Counted from the first letter of the stretch, positions 44,006-53,584 are shown. The stretch is 64,000 nt of DNA from Cohnella sp. SGD-V74 (GCF_003001675.1 NZ_PVYW01000016.1:124001-188000), one strand, 5' to 3'. Notes: generated by a model from the letters alone, not told the origin. Numbers and translations are program-made.

Positions 44006-45343
44006 ATGAAAAAGATAGAGGCGGACGTTGTCGTCGTCGGGGGAGGACCTGCGGGGGTAGTCGCGGCAATCGCGGCGGGACGGCAAGGAGCGAAGACGAT
44101 TCTTGCGGAGAGATACGGATTCGTCGGCGGGATGTCCACGGCGGCGATGGTGTATCCGTGGATGACGTTCCATGCGGACAGTGGCGAGCAGGTCATTCGG
44201 GGCATCGCGCAGGAGATTGTCGACCGCCTGATCGAGCAGGGAGGCTCTCCCGGCCATCTGCGGGATACGGTCGGATTCGTGCATACGGTGACGCCATACC
44301 ATCCCGAAATCTATCAGGTCGTGGCGATGGACATGCTGCGTGAAGCGGGCGTAAAGCTGTATCTTCACAGCTTCGTGGACGAGGTGGACGCTGCGGATGG
44401 CACGATCCGCTCGGTGCGGATTACGACGAAGTCCGGGAAAATCGAGCTGGCGGGACGGGTATTCGTGGATGCGAGCGGAGACGCGGACGTCGCTTACTTA
44501 TCCGGTACGCCGACACTGCAAGGGCGCGACGGCGACCTGCAATCGCAGCCGATGACGATGAAGTTCCGGATGCGCGGCGTCGATCTGGAGCAGGTCAAAG
44601 CGTATATGATCGCGAATCCCGACAATTTCTACAAGAAGACGCCGATCGCGGAGCTGCCGGATTTGCCGCTGACGGGCGTATGCGGTTTCTATTCCCAGTG
44701 GAAGGAGTCCGGCGTGCCGATCAACCGCGATCAGGTGCTGTTCTTCACCGGTCCGGCGCACGACGAGGTGCTGATCAACTGCACGAGGGTGCAAGGGCTC
44801 GACGGCACGAACGTGGAGGATCTGACCCGCGCCGAGGAGGAAGGGCGCAAGCAGGTGCTGATGATGGCGGAGTTTCTGAAGCAGGACGTGCCGGGCTTCG
44901 CGCGCGCTTCGGTGTCGGCCGTAGGCACGCAGATCGGCATTCGCGAGACGCGGCGCATCGTCGGCCTGTATTCGCTGACGAAAGAGGATGTCGTCGACGG
45001 CCGGAAGTTCGAGGATGCGATTGCCCGCAGCGGTTATCCGATCGACATCCACGATCCGTCGGGCAAAGGCGTGACCGCCTCCTGGATCGCGGGCGACGGT
45101 ACGTACGATATTCCGTACCGCTGCCTGGTTCCGCAAGGCACCCGCAATTTGCTGGCGGCGGGCAGATGCATCTCCACGACGCACGAAGCGCTCGCCACGA
45201 CGCGGCTTACGCCAAGCTGTATGGCGACCGGGCAGGCCGCCGGCACCGCCGCCGCTTTGGCGGCTCTCGGAGGCGTGACCCCGGGAGAAGTGGATGTTGC
45301 GCGGCTGCGCGAGGCTTTGATCGCAGATAAGGCGTATCTTTGA
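44006..45343 (+). CDS. FAD-dependent oxidoreductase (FAD_oxidored family)
   Basis: A 445-residue flavoprotein. The Rossmann motif VVVVGGGPAGVVAAIAAGRQ lies near the N-terminus with the acidic residue of AERYGFVGG. VDASGDADVAYLSG is the second nucleotide-binding region. The C-terminal block NLLAAGRCISTTHEA and GQAAGTAAALAA is shared by this family, which is common in sugar-utilisation loci. It may oxidise or dehydrate a sugar-derived intermediate. ATG 44006 is used; TTG 44000 is possible. The gene closes the third transporter operon, 22 bp after a permease, and a strong terminator follows at 45423. Confidence 0.85.
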   Translation: MKKIEADVVVVGGGPAGVVAAIAAGRQGAKTILAERYGFVGGMSTAAMVYPWMTFHADSGEQVIRGIAQEIVDRLIEQGGSPGHLRDTVGFVHTVTPYHPEIYQVVAMDMLREAGVKLYLHSFVDEVDAADGTIRSVRITTKSGKIELAGRVFVDASGDADVAYLSGTPTLQGRDGDLQSQPMTMKFRMRGVDLEQVKAYMIANPDNFYKKTPIAELPDLPLTGVCGFYSQWKESGVPINRDQVLFFTGPAHDEVLINCTRVQGLDGTNVEDLTRAEEEGRKQVLMMAEFLKQDVPGFARASVSAVGTQIGIRETRRIVGLYSLTKEDVVDGRKFEDAIARSGYPIDIHDPSGKGVTASWIAGDGTYDIPYRCLVPQGTRNLLAAGRCISTTHEALATTRLTPSCMATGQAAGTAAALAALGGVTPGEVDVARLREALIADKAYL

Positions 45344-45422
45344 GCGACTCCGCATTCATGGCGGCATGGCTCTGAAATCGTTGAACGAGCCGCAGCGATC
45401 GCGGCAGCGCTCTGAACACGGC

Positions 45423-45464
45423 AAATCCCGCAAGGCGCAGCGATGCGCTCGGCGGGATTTTTTT
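45423..45464 (+). terminator. Rho-independent terminator of the third transporter operon
   Basis: AAATCCCGC (45423-45431) pairs with GCGGGATTT (45452-45460). An inner stem GCGCA/TGCGC with loop GCGA adds stability, and a run of T ends at 45464. Confidence 0.9.
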
Positions 45465-45469
45465 CGTGC

Positions 45470-45660
45470 TGGGGCAGTTGTTCCATTAGTTCGTTGTAGA
45501 GCTTCATTAATGCGGCTTCGTCGCTCCCTGCTGCTTGTATGCGCTCTTTGAAGCCAGAGACGACGTCGCAGCCTTCTTCATGACGCTGTAAGGCTTCCAA
45601 TCTTACAAGTTCAGCAAGCGGCTCCCGCCGCTCGTTGTCGCTTGTCAGGTTATCCCCGAC
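45470..45660 (-). pseudogene. Gene remnant carrying a 31-bp piece matching yhbH
   Basis: The minus strand reads continuously through [17 protein letters not shown], then ALQRHEEGCDVVSGFKERIQ and LMKLYNELMEQLPQ, and then runs into the terminator and the 3' end of the oxidoreductase gene. The composition looks like real protein but there is no start, ribosome site or proper end. The first ten codons copy yhbH ([10 protein letters not shown]): bases 45628-45658 match 46363-46393 at 30 of 31 positions in the same orientation. I do not recognise the rest. It is most likely a mosaic left by recombination or deletion. Confidence 0.5.
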
Positions 45661-45785
45661 ATTCTTTATTATCGATTTTCAAAAAAACTTACAATATAGA
45701 ACAAAATTAGAAAGGTAAATAATTCCAATTGTCGAAATTTTATACTATATAAATGGTCCTAATGGAGAGCGAAGGAGTCCTGAAA

Positions 45786-46079
45786 ATGAGTGTACTAAGA
45801 TTAAAATGGAATTATTTGATTGTTTTTGGGCTGATAGCAGGTCTCTTTTTGCCTAGTCACTCCATGGCGCAAGAGGCGGAAGTGAGTCCCCACACGATAA
45901 TCGTGACGATTAATCAAATTCCTGTGTATGTTCAACAAAAAGACCCGTCCTTGATTCGGAATAAATTGTTTTTCGAAGAGAAGCATGGTTTTCTTGTGCA
46001 GCTACCCGGAACAAATGCTACAGGGACAGTAACCTTCTATGGAAAGAAGGGTTTTATTCACGAGGTTTTTTTCTGGTAA
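45786..46079 (+). CDS. Small secreted protein of unknown function
   Basis: A 97-residue protein with a clear signal peptide (LIVFGLIAGLFLPSHSMA, cleavage before QEAE) and a mature part of about 65 residues that I do not recognise. The mature part begins with VSPHTIIVTINQIPVYV, which looks beta-strand-rich. ATG 45786 follows AAGGAG with eight-base spacing. It is noticeably more AT-rich than the flanking genes, which hints at separate origin. It converges on yhbH with a shared terminator between them. Confidence 0.7.
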   Translation: MSVLRLKWNYLIVFGLIAGLFLPSHSMAQEAEVSPHTIIVTINQIPVYVQQKDPSLIRNKLFFEEKHGFLVQLPGTNATGTVTFYGKKGFIHEVFFW

Positions 46080-46118
46080 AAGGAAATCGTTAAGGAGAGG
46101 ATTTGCGCGCATTACAAG

Positions 46119-46156
46119 AAAGCCCGTATTTCCCAAAGGGAGTACGGGCTTTCGCT
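46119..46156. terminator. Bidirectional terminator between small secreted gene and yhbH
   Basis: AAAGCCCGTA (46119-46128) pairs perfectly with TACGGGCTTT (46143-46152), with CCC/GGG inside. Plus-strand T follow as TTTCGCTTTT; on the minus strand the stem is followed by TTCTTGTAAT. Confidence 0.8.
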
Positions 46157-46158
46157 TT

Positions 46159-47304
46159 TCACCCCACCGCTTCCCGTTTCCGGAAAAACGTCTTCAGAGC
46201 GTTGTAGATTTCACCTTTTTCCTTGATGACGTAGTAGAGAAATTGCTGGTGCTCCAGATGCTTGTAAGCCGACATCAGCGTGCTGCTCCGGTTGTACTGA
46301 TTCACTTCCCCGTAGCCGAAAATGTTCGACCGCTCCAACAGCTCCTTGATCAGCCGCACGCACCGCTCGTTGTCGCTCGTCAGGTTATCCCCGTCCGAGA
46401 AATGGAACGGATAAATGTTGTACAGCGACGGAGGATAGCGGCTGTCGATAATCTCCAGCGCCTTGACGTATGCGGATGAGCAGATCGTGCCGCCGCTCTC
46501 GCCGCGGGTGAAGAACTCCTCTTCGGTGACTTCCTTCGCCTCCGTATGATGGGCGATAAAGACGATGTCTACTTTTTCATATTGCCGCCTTAAAAACCTG
46601 CTCATCCAGAAGAAGAACGACCTCGCGCAATATTTCTCGAACGAGCCCATCGATCCGGATGTATCCATCATCGCCAGAATGACCGCGTTGTTTTGCGGCT
46701 TAACGATTTCCTCCCACGTCTTGAAGCGCAGATCGTCGGGGGAGATGCCTCCGATCTCGGCGCGGCCATCCCGCGAGTTGCGGCGCAGGTTTTCGAGAAT
46801 CGTCCGCTTTTTGTCGATGTTGGACATGATGCCTTTGCGCCTGACGTCGGTAAAACGCACGTCTTTGACTTCAATCTGCTGTTTGTCTTTTTTCTTCAAA
46901 TAAGGAAGCTCCAGCTCCTCGAACAGCATCGACTCCAGCTCGGCGATGGAGATTTCCGCTTCGACGACGTCGTCGCCCGGATCGGAGCCAGCGCCTTCCC
47001 CTTTGCCGCCGGCCGGCTTCGGATCGACGCCCAGCACGTCTCCGACTTGACTGTCTCCGTTTCCTTGTCCGACATGCTTCTTCTTGTTCGTGTTGAAGAC
47101 GAATCGGTATTCGTCCAGGCTGCGGATCGGAATTTTAATGATTTGTCGCCCATCGGACATGACGATGTTCTCTTCGGAGACGAGATCGGGCAGGTTCTGC
47201 TTGATCGCCTCCCGGACTTTCTGCTGATGCCGCGCCTGATCCTGATAACCTTTACGATGCAGAGACCAGTCTTCCCGGGATAAAATAAACGAGGGATGAT
47301 TCAT
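46159..47304 (-). CDS. yhbH: Sporulation protein YhbH (DUF444)
   Basis: A 381-residue protein of the DUF444 family, which in Bacillus is a sporulation-expressed protein of the PrkA/YhbH/SpoVR group; the biochemical role is unsettled. [20 protein letters not shown] at the N-terminus and the VWA-like segment [17 protein letters not shown] are diagnostic. The end of the VWA part has [15 protein letters not shown] 47304 is preceded by AGGGGG; a TTG six bases earlier is also in frame. A 31-bp segment of this gene recurs at 45628-45658. Confidence 0.93.
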   Translation of the reverse strand: MNHPSFILSREDWSLHRKGYQDQARHQQKVREAIKQNLPDLVSEENIVMSDGRQIIKIPIRSLDEYRFVFNTNKKKHVGQGNGDSQVGDVLGVDPKPAGGKGEGAGSDPGDDVVEAEISIAELESMLFEELELPYLKKKDKQQIEVKDVRFTDVRRKGIMSNIDKKRTILENLRRNSRDGRAEIGGISPDDLRFKTWEEIVKPQNNAVILAMMDTSGSMGSFEKYCARSFFFWMSRFLRRQYEKVDIVFIAHHTEAKEVTEEEFFTRGESGGTICSSAYVKALEIIDSRYPPSLYNIYPFHFSDGDNLTSDNERCVRLIKELLERSNIFGYGEVNQYNRSSTLMSAYKHLEHQQFLYYVIKEKGEIYNALKTFFRKREAVG

Positions 47305-47484
47305 GGGCAACCCCCTATCGCTTCGTTGTGAATGGATGTATTACTCAATATATTCAAGTTCGGCCAAACGATGTGTGCGTAATGACGGGACAAGTGGTGA
47401 ACAGTCTTCTCGTTTGATAGAATAACAAGTAATACTAAGATGGAGTGGAAGAGAAGTGGGGATCAGAGGGAAGAAAGATGAATT

Positions 47485-47712
47485 ATGGAAAGAAGCGAAG
47501 TCAGGTGCAAATTGAAGGACGAAGAAATTCGGATGGCTAAGGAGATGGGGCTTAACCCGTTGAGCTTGATTAAGAACATACCTGCTCCGAATCAGCTCTG
47601 GAAAGCCCCGGTGAAGCAATGGATTCGCGAAATGTACGAAGAGCGGCTCGAGAAAAGCGCCAGGAGAGCATTGTTGAAGAAAAATGCCGCTAATCCAACG
47701 AGCGCCGAATAG
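47485..47712 (+). CDS. Small conserved hypothetical protein
   Basis: A 75-residue, highly charged, probably helical cytoplasmic protein. The central block MAKEMGLNPLSLIKNIPAPN looks conserved; I have an impression of similar short proteins in Firmicutes but no function. The start ATG has only a weak purine-rich site (GGAAGAAAGA). It stands alone between divergent yhbH and the convergent SEC-C gene. Confidence 0.65.
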   Translation: MERSEVRCKLKDEEIRMAKEMGLNPLSLIKNIPAPNQLWKAPVKQWIREMYEERLEKSARRALLKKNAANPTSAE

Positions 47713-47766
47713 CCTCAAGGATATGCGAAAGTGAAGCCAAGCGCCTACTCTTGTTGAAAACTTCGT

Positions 47767-48921
47767 TTAAGCGCCGCAGCACTTTTTAAATTTTTTACCG
47801 CTTCCGCAATGGCAAGGGTCGTTGCGTCCGACTTTTGTAGATTTAACTTGCGAGGCTTGAAGTCCGAGTTTGAGCTGTCTGATTCGCTCCGCTTCCCGGT
47901 CGAAGTCCGCCGCCCATTCGGCCAACTCAGGCAAATCGACTCCATTCATGACGCAGTTTACGTACAAATACTGTCTCAGATCCAAATATCCCGAGTCATA
48001 ACCGTCGTCGATCCGTTTCCTCACGATTGGAATCGCGTCGGTCGATCCCAGCTCGCACAATCCGGCTGCCAGCTTGGTCGCGATCGTAAGATCGTCTTCT
48101 TGCTCAAGAAGGCGGAATAAAGCTTGTTCCGACGAAGGCCGTTTGATTTTGCCGAAAATATCCGAAGCGAATAGGCGGTAATCCCCTTCCGAATCTGCTT
48201 CGAAACGTTGAGCGGCTTGCCGGACGACTTCGTCCGTTCCGACTTTGACCAACGCTTTGACGGCAACGTCCGGACTCACATCATCGTCCAAAGCCGCCAT
48301 TTCGATTAAAAACGAAATAGCGGAAGCCAGCTTCAACTCTCCTGCAAGTTTGGCGTAAAAAATCTGCGAATAACTCTCGCTCGGTTTAAGGGCCTCCAAC
48401 ACTTCTTCTTCCGCAATCGCAGCTCTCACGGCTAAAAGTTTGGCAAGTTCTTCTCCGTACCGAACATCGATCTCGTTGTAGTATTTTCCTTCGGTCGACT
48501 CGATAAATTCGTTAAACTGCTGAATCAGCTGTTTATCGGAGAACTGCGCAAGCTCGATTCGCGCTTGGATCGCTTTGGCCAGGTTGTTCGAATAGGCAGA
48601 GATTTCCGGCATGACGGCAAGCAGTAGGGGGACATCCGCATTCATTAACGTGAGCGATAGATGAATTTGGGTTTGCGCGTCGGTCGCGGTCGAATTCAGA
48701 AGCTCGAGCACTTCCTCGATCGTCTTCTGCGTATGCGGAAAAGAATAGCCGTGATGAAGATAATAGGTTTCATCCTTCTTGACTCTTCTTAACCTCTGGA
48801 GAAATAACGGCATCAGCTCTTCGTCAAGCAAGTACGAATCAGCAAAGTACTCCGTAGCGAAGTTGGCGACCCGAACGTCATCGTGAAGGATGAACGGCTT
48901 TACTTGTTTAGGGGCTAACAT
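47767..48921 (-). CDS. SEC-C motif protein with helical repeats
   Basis: A 384-residue cytoplasmic protein. The last 20 residues form a SEC-C zinc-binding motif (NDPCHCGSGKKFKKCC), the same zinc finger found at the C-terminus of SecA. The rest is mostly alpha-helical and resembles HEAT-like repeats (ALVKVGTDEVVRQAAQRF, KLAAGLCELGSTDAIPIV). The function is unknown; such proteins may bind SecB, ribosomes or nucleic acid. The start ATG 48921 follows AGGTTGTTGA on the minus strand. Divergent from sbcD. Confidence 0.82.
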   Translation of the reverse strand: MLAPKQVKPFILHDDVRVANFATEYFADSYLLDEELMPLFLQRLRRVKKDETYYLHHGYSFPHTQKTIEEVLELLNSTATDAQTQIHLSLTLMNADVPLLLAVMPEISAYSNNLAKAIQARIELAQFSDKQLIQQFNEFIESTEGKYYNEIDVRYGEELAKLLAVRAAIAEEEVLEALKPSESYSQIFYAKLAGELKLASAISFLIEMAALDDDVSPDVAVKALVKVGTDEVVRQAAQRFEADSEGDYRLFASDIFGKIKRPSSEQALFRLLEQEDDLTIATKLAAGLCELGSTDAIPIVRKRIDDGYDSGYLDLRQYLYVNCVMNGVDLPELAEWAADFDREAERIRQLKLGLQASQVKSTKVGRNDPCHCGSGKKFKKCCGA

Positions 48922-49053
48922 GCTTCAACAACCTTTCTGGGGGAAATGGCGATTACCATAAATTATTGTAGCAGAAAACGTCGGTAATGAACTGCAATTG
49001 CGCATTCAACAGATTAGAATAAGAAAATAAGAGAAGAAGGGACGGTTGCTTTC

Positions 49054-50220
49054 ATGAAGTTCATACATACCGCCGACTGGCATCTGGGCAAGCTGGTTCA
49101 GGGCGTCTACATGACGGACGACCAGCGTTACGTGCTGGAACAATTAATAGCAACGATAGAAGAAGAGAGACCCGACGCGGTGATCGTAGCCGGAGATTTG
49201 TACGACCGGGCCATTCCGCCGACAGAAGCCGTCGAACTGCTGGACGAGCTGTTCGAGCGCATCGTCATCGGGCTGAACACGCCGCTGCTGGCGATCTCGG
49301 GCAACCACGACAGTCCGGACAGGTTGTCGTTCGGTACGGCCATTATGGAGGCGAGGGGGCTGCACCTGGTCGGCCAGCTCAAGGCCGAGCACAAGCCGGT
49401 CGTGCTGCGGGACGATGACGGAGAAGTTCACTTCCACCTCGTGCCTTACGCCGATCCGGCCCAGGTTCGTTACATACTCGGAGATGACGGCATTCGTACG
49501 CACGACGACGCGATGAAGGCGATTGTAGGGAGGATCGAAGCGGAGATGGATCGCGCTGCGCGACACGTGTTCGTCGGGCATGCGTTCGTGACGCCGGGCG
49601 CAAGGCCGGAGGAAAACACGAGCCAGTCCGAGCGTCCGCTGGCGATCGGGGGAGCGGAGCACGTGCACGCCGAATATTTCTTCGGCTTCCATTATGCGGC
49701 GCTTGGCCATCTGCACCAGGCGCACCACGTCGGCGACGAGCGGATTCGCTACGCCGGCTCTCCTCTGAAATATTCGATCTCCGAGGAGAATCATCGCAAA
49801 GGCTTCTTCATCGTCGAGCTCGACGAGGCAGGGAACGTATCGGTGGAGAAAAGGGAGCTGAAGCCCCGCCGCGACATGCGACGCATTGCCGCGCCGATCG
49901 AGGAGCTCGAGCGGCATCCGGTATGCGACGATTACGTGTTCGTGACGCTGCTGAACGACAATCCGGTGCTGTTCCCGATGGAGAAAGTTCGCGCCGTATA
50001 TCCGAACGCGCTGCACGTCGAACGCAGGACGGTATCTTCCGTCGCTGCGGAAGGCGCGGAAGCGGCGGCTGGCAGAACGGCCAGAAGGGAAGCCGACCCG
50101 GTCGCGCTGTTCGCGGCGTTCTATCAGGAAGTGAAAGGCATGCCGCTGACTCCGGACAAGCAGGAGTTGTTCGCGGAAGCGTACGCGGCCGTCTTGCGCG
50201 AGGAAGGGGGAGCGGGATGA
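49054..50220 (+). CDS. sbcD: DNA double-strand end-processing nuclease subunit SbcD
   Basis: The Mre11-like nuclease of the SbcCD complex, 388 residues. Metallophosphatase motifs are visible in order: HTADWHLGK, VAGDLYDRA, ISGNHDSPDR, FVGHAFV and LGHLHQAH. It cleaves hairpins and blocked ends with SbcC. The ATG has AAGGGACGG about ten bases upstream. Its stop overlaps the sbcC start (ATGA at 50217-50220). Confidence 0.96.
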   Translation: MKFIHTADWHLGKLVQGVYMTDDQRYVLEQLIATIEEERPDAVIVAGDLYDRAIPPTEAVELLDELFERIVIGLNTPLLAISGNHDSPDRLSFGTAIMEARGLHLVGQLKAEHKPVVLRDDDGEVHFHLVPYADPAQVRYILGDDGIRTHDDAMKAIVGRIEAEMDRAARHVFVGHAFVTPGARPEENTSQSERPLAIGGAEHVHAEYFFGFHYAALGHLHQAHHVGDERIRYAGSPLKYSISEENHRKGFFIVELDEAGNVSVEKRELKPRRDMRRIAAPIEELERHPVCDDYVFVTLLNDNPVLFPMEKVRAVYPNALHVERRTVSSVAAEGAEAAAGRTARREADPVALFAAFYQEVKGMPLTPDKQELFAEAYAAVLREEGGAG

Positions 50221-53200
50221 AGCCGATTCGAATCAGCATGACGGCGTTCGGCCCTTACCGGGACGAGGAAACGATTGATTTCGAGGCGCTCGGGGACCGG
50301 AGACTGTTCGTCATCTCAGGAAATACCGGAGCGGGCAAGACGACGATCTTCGATGCGATCTGCTTCGCGCTGTACGGCAGCGCCAGCGGAGAGGACCGCG
50401 CGGAGCCGCGGATGCTGCGGAGCCATTTCGCGGATGACGACGTTCATACGTCGGTGGATTATCATTTTGCGGTCGGCGCGCGGACATACCGCGTATTCCG
50501 GCAGATGCCCCATCGCCGGGGCACGAACAAGAGCGAGACTGGAGGCAAGGCGGAGCTGTACGAGACGACCGGGGGCGAAGAGATCCCCAGCGTCGATCGC
50601 TTCACCGTCTCGGACGTGAACGCCAAGATCGAAGCGCTGCTCGGCCTCACCCGGGAGCAGTTCGGACAGATCGTCATGCTGCCGCAGGGGGAATTCCGCA
50701 AGCTGCTTACTTCCGATACGGAAAACAAGGAAGAGATTTTGCGGCGGATTTTCCGGACGGGGCTGTATCAGAAGATCGAGGACCGGTTCCAGCGGCAAAA
50801 TCGCGAGCTGCAGGAGGCGCTTAAGCAGGCGAAGGCGATGCAGGACGTGTACGCCAAGCAGGCGCAGCAATCGCTGCCGCAGCGGGAGGGAAGCACGCTT
50901 GCGGCGACGCTGCTTCAGGAATACAGCAGTATGGCGCAAGTGTCGGATGGATTGGCGCAGGAAATCGCCTATTACGAAGCGCTTGCCGAGGAGATCGGCC
51001 GCGGCAAAGCCGAGCTGGAAGCGCGGCTGCAAGCGAGCGAGTCGGCTTTGCGCGAGGCGCTGGCGCTGGAGGCGAAGTTCGCGCAGCTTGCGGAGAAGCG
51101 CGAGCAGCTCGGACGGCTCGAGGAGCGCAAAGCCGAGGCGGACGAGAGCGAGCGGCTGCTGAAGCTGGCCGAGCAAGCGTCGCGGCTGCTGCCGTACGAG
51201 GAGCAGGCGCTGGAGGCGGCGCGCCAGGACGAGCAGAAGCGCGGCGCGCTTGAGCGCAAGCTGCGGGATGCGGCGGAAGCCGAGCGCGCGCATGCCGAAG
51301 CGGAGCGGAGCTACCGTAGCGAGGAGGCTCGGGGCGAGGAGCGCAAGGAGGCGGAACGCGAGCAGACGCGCTTGGCCGAGCTGAAGCCGGTCGTGCAGAC
51401 GCTCGACGAGCGCCGGCTTGAGGTGGAGCGATTGGCCGCGCAGGAGAAGGCGGTGACCGAGCGGCGGGATGCGGCGGAACGTCAGCTCGAGACGCTGCGC
51501 GAAGAACGCCGAGCCGTCGCCGACGGCTTAAAGCTGGCGGAGACGGAATCGGCCAAGCTGCCGGAAGCTCTGGAACGCTATGAACGGCTGAGAAGCAAGT
51601 ACAAGCTGCTGAAGGAATTGGACGAGCTGGATAAGCGGCTGGAGAGCTGGTCCAAGCTTGAAGAGGAGCTGCAACGCTCAGCCTCCGGGCTCAAGGAAGA
51701 CCATGATCGCGCGGAGACGCTGTGGCTGGAGGGGCAGGCGGGATTGTTGGCCGTGCATCTTCACGACGGCAAACCGTGCCCGGTCTGCGGAAGCGAGTCT
51801 CATCCGGCCAAAGCCGTCCCGGCCTCAAGCGTTCCGACGCGCGTACAACTGCAGGAGGCGAAGGAGCAGCTTCGCGCCGTCGAGCGCGAATTGGGCGAAG
51901 CCCGGGCGCAGGCGGCCGCGGCCGGCGCCGGTCGTTCCGGTCGGGCGGAGCTGATCGCCGAATACGGCATCACCGACGAGCCGCTGGGCGAGCAGTTGGC
52001 CCGCGCCGAAGCGGAAGGCAAGAGCGTGCGCCAAGAAACCGATCGCTTAAAGCAGCAGGCCGAGGCCGTTCAAGGACGCCGACAGGAAGCCGAGAAGCTG
52101 GAGGCTCAGCTTGAGCGGCTGCAAGCTGAGCGCGAACAGCTGCTGGCCGAACAGCACCGTCTGTCGGTGGACAGAAGCGCCAAGCAGTCCGTCTTGGAGA
52201 GCGAGCTGGGCCGCGTGCCCGAGCCGTTGCGCTCCCTGGACAAGCTCGCTGCCCGCTATCGCGAGCAGTCCGCTCTTGTTGAGCGGTTGAACGCCTCTTG
52301 GCTGGAGGCGCAGCGCCGACTGCAGAACACGCAGGCGAAGCTCGTGGAGGAGAAAACCAATGTTGCCCAAGCGACCAGCCAGCGGCAGGAAGCTGAGCAA
52401 CAGCGCAAACAAGCCGAAGAGCGCTTCGCCGAGCAACTGGCCAACGTCGGCTTCGATACGGCGGAGAAGTATCGCGCCGCCAAAATGTCCGAGCCCGACC
52501 GCCAGCGTCTAGCCGCCCTGATCGAGCAATTCAGGCTTCAAGTGACGACCTTGATTCAGCAAATCGCCGAACTGGAGCGCGATCTGAGCGGCAAGATTCG
52601 CCCGGACACGGCATCGCTTCAAGCGGCGATGGACGAATTGAAGGGTCAACTGGAGCGGATTGTCGCCGAACTGCATGCCGTCGGCGGGCACGAACGCGAA
52701 GCCCGGAGGCTGCTGGCCGCGATCTCCGAAGCCGAGGCTCGATTCCGCGACCTGGAACAGCAACAGCAGCGGGTGACGGATATTTATCAGATGCTCAAGG
52801 GCGATAATCCGCTGAAAATTTCGTTCGAACGCTATATTCTGATCGAGTTTCTTGAACAAATTCTGCACGCGGCCAACGTTCGATTGACTGACTTGTCCAA
52901 CGGACAATTCAGATTGGAGCGCAGCGACAGGCTGGAATCGCGCGGCAAGCAGAGCGGACTCGGACTTGACGTGTACGACGCCTATACCGGACTGAATCGC
53001 GACGTTAAGTCGATGTCCGGCGGAGAGAAGTTCAACGCCTCGCTCTGCCTCGCCCTCGGAATGACCGACGTCATCCAGGCTTACCAGGGGGGCGTGTCGA
53101 TCGAAATGATGTTCATCGATGAAGGCTTCGGCTCGCTGGACGAGGACTCGCTGAACAAGGCGATCGCGACGCTCGTCGACCTTCAGCGATCCGGCCGCAT

Positions 53201-53309
53201 GATCGGCGTCATCTCGCACGTGCAGGAACTGAAGATGGCATTCCCGGCAGTCCTTGAAGTCAGCAAGACCAAGGAAGGCCACAGTCGTACGAAGTTTATC
53301 GTTAAGTAG
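50217..53309 (+). CDS. sbcC: Exonuclease subunit SbcC (Rad50-like ATPase)
   Basis: A 1030-residue SMC-like ATPase. Walker A ISGNTGAGKTT lies near residue 38, followed by the Q-loop region. Two long Glu/Arg-rich coiled coils flank the zinc hook CPVCGSESHP (about residue 520). The signature MSGGEKFNASLCLALG and Walker B MMFIDEGFGSLDED are near the C-terminus. It forms the SbcCD nuclease with the upstream gene. The frame is open well upstream inside sbcD, but ATG 50217 in the ATGA overlap gives the conserved N-terminus MKPIRISMTAFGPY. Confidence 0.96.
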   Translation: MKPIRISMTAFGPYRDEETIDFEALGDRRLFVISGNTGAGKTTIFDAICFALYGSASGEDRAEPRMLRSHFADDDVHTSVDYHFAVGARTYRVFRQMPHRRGTNKSETGGKAELYETTGGEEIPSVDRFTVSDVNAKIEALLGLTREQFGQIVMLPQGEFRKLLTSDTENKEEILRRIFRTGLYQKIEDRFQRQNRELQEALKQAKAMQDVYAKQAQQSLPQREGSTLAATLLQEYSSMAQVSDGLAQEIAYYEALAEEIGRGKAELEARLQASESALREALALEAKFAQLAEKREQLGRLEERKAEADESERLLKLAEQASRLLPYEEQALEAARQDEQKRGALERKLRDAAEAERAHAEAERSYRSEEARGEERKEAEREQTRLAELKPVVQTLDERRLEVERLAAQEKAVTERRDAAERQLETLREERRAVADGLKLAETESAKLPEALERYERLRSKYKLLKELDELDKRLESWSKLEEELQRSASGLKEDHDRAETLWLEGQAGLLAVHLHDGKPCPVCGSESHPAKAVPASSVPTRVQLQEAKEQLRAVERELGEARAQAAAAGAGRSGRAELIAEYGITDEPLGEQLARAEAEGKSVRQETDRLKQQAEAVQGRRQEAEKLEAQLERLQAEREQLLAEQHRLSVDRSAKQSVLESELGRVPEPLRSLDKLAARYREQSALVERLNASWLEAQRRLQNTQAKLVEEKTNVAQATSQRQEAEQQRKQAEERFAEQLANVGFDTAEKYRAAKMSEPDRQRLAALIEQFRLQVTTLIQQIAELERDLSGKIRPDTASLQAAMDELKGQLERIVAELHAVGGHEREARRLLAAISEAEARFRDLEQQQQRVTDIYQMLKGDNPLKISFERYILIEFLEQILHAANVRLTDLSNGQFRLERSDRLESRGKQSGLGLDVYDAYTGLNRDVKSMSGGEKFNASLCLALGMTDVIQAYQGGVSIEMMFIDEGFGSLDEDSLNKAIATLVDLQRSGRMIGVISHVQELKMAFPAVLEVSKTKEGHSRTKFIVK

Positions 53310-53369
53310 TTCACGTCGAAGCTAAGCCTGCAGCGAGGCGGATACGGAACAGGACGCGGAGCCGAATTC

Positions 53370-53584
53370 GGTTCCGTATCTGTTCCACGTCTCGTTTCGC
53401 ATCCCGTTCCGTATCTCGCTCTGTATCTCGCTCTGCATCTCGATCCACATCCCGTTTCGCATCCCGTTCCGTATCCCGTTCCGTATCTCGCTCTGCATCT
53501 CGATCCACATCCCGTTTCGCATCCCGTTCCGTATCTCGCTCTGCATCTCGATCCACATCCCACTCCGTATCTCGTTCCGCATTA
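53370..53584 (+). repeat. 12-bp tandem array with higher-order 48/60-bp pattern
   Basis: About 17 units of a degenerate 12-mer. Four main types recur in the order CGTTCCGTATCT, CGCTCTGCATCT, CGATCCACATCC, CGTTTCGCATCC, making 48- and 60-bp super-repeats (53401-53460 and 53461-53520 are nearly identical). The period is a multiple of three and lacks stops, so frames are open through it; on the minus strand one reads as RDAE-RDTE-RDAK-RDVD. It lies between sbcC and the transposase-like gene and overlaps the latter's last codon. I treat it as a satellite, not a gene. Confidence 0.85.

Larger units (their letters stand above)
45344..45785. other. Gap with terminator and gene remnant
   Basis: About 440 bp without an intact gene. 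It holds the terminator of the oxidoreductase operon (45423-45464), a minus-strand coding remnant (45470-45660) and an AT-rich promoter-like stretch (about 45680-45755) before the small secreted protein. Confidence 0.6.

Noticed and set aside
45034-45600. Intact minus-strand gene of 188 codons
   Set aside because: Its second half is antisense to the oxidoreductase gene and crosses a terminator; only 45470-45660 looks protein-derived.
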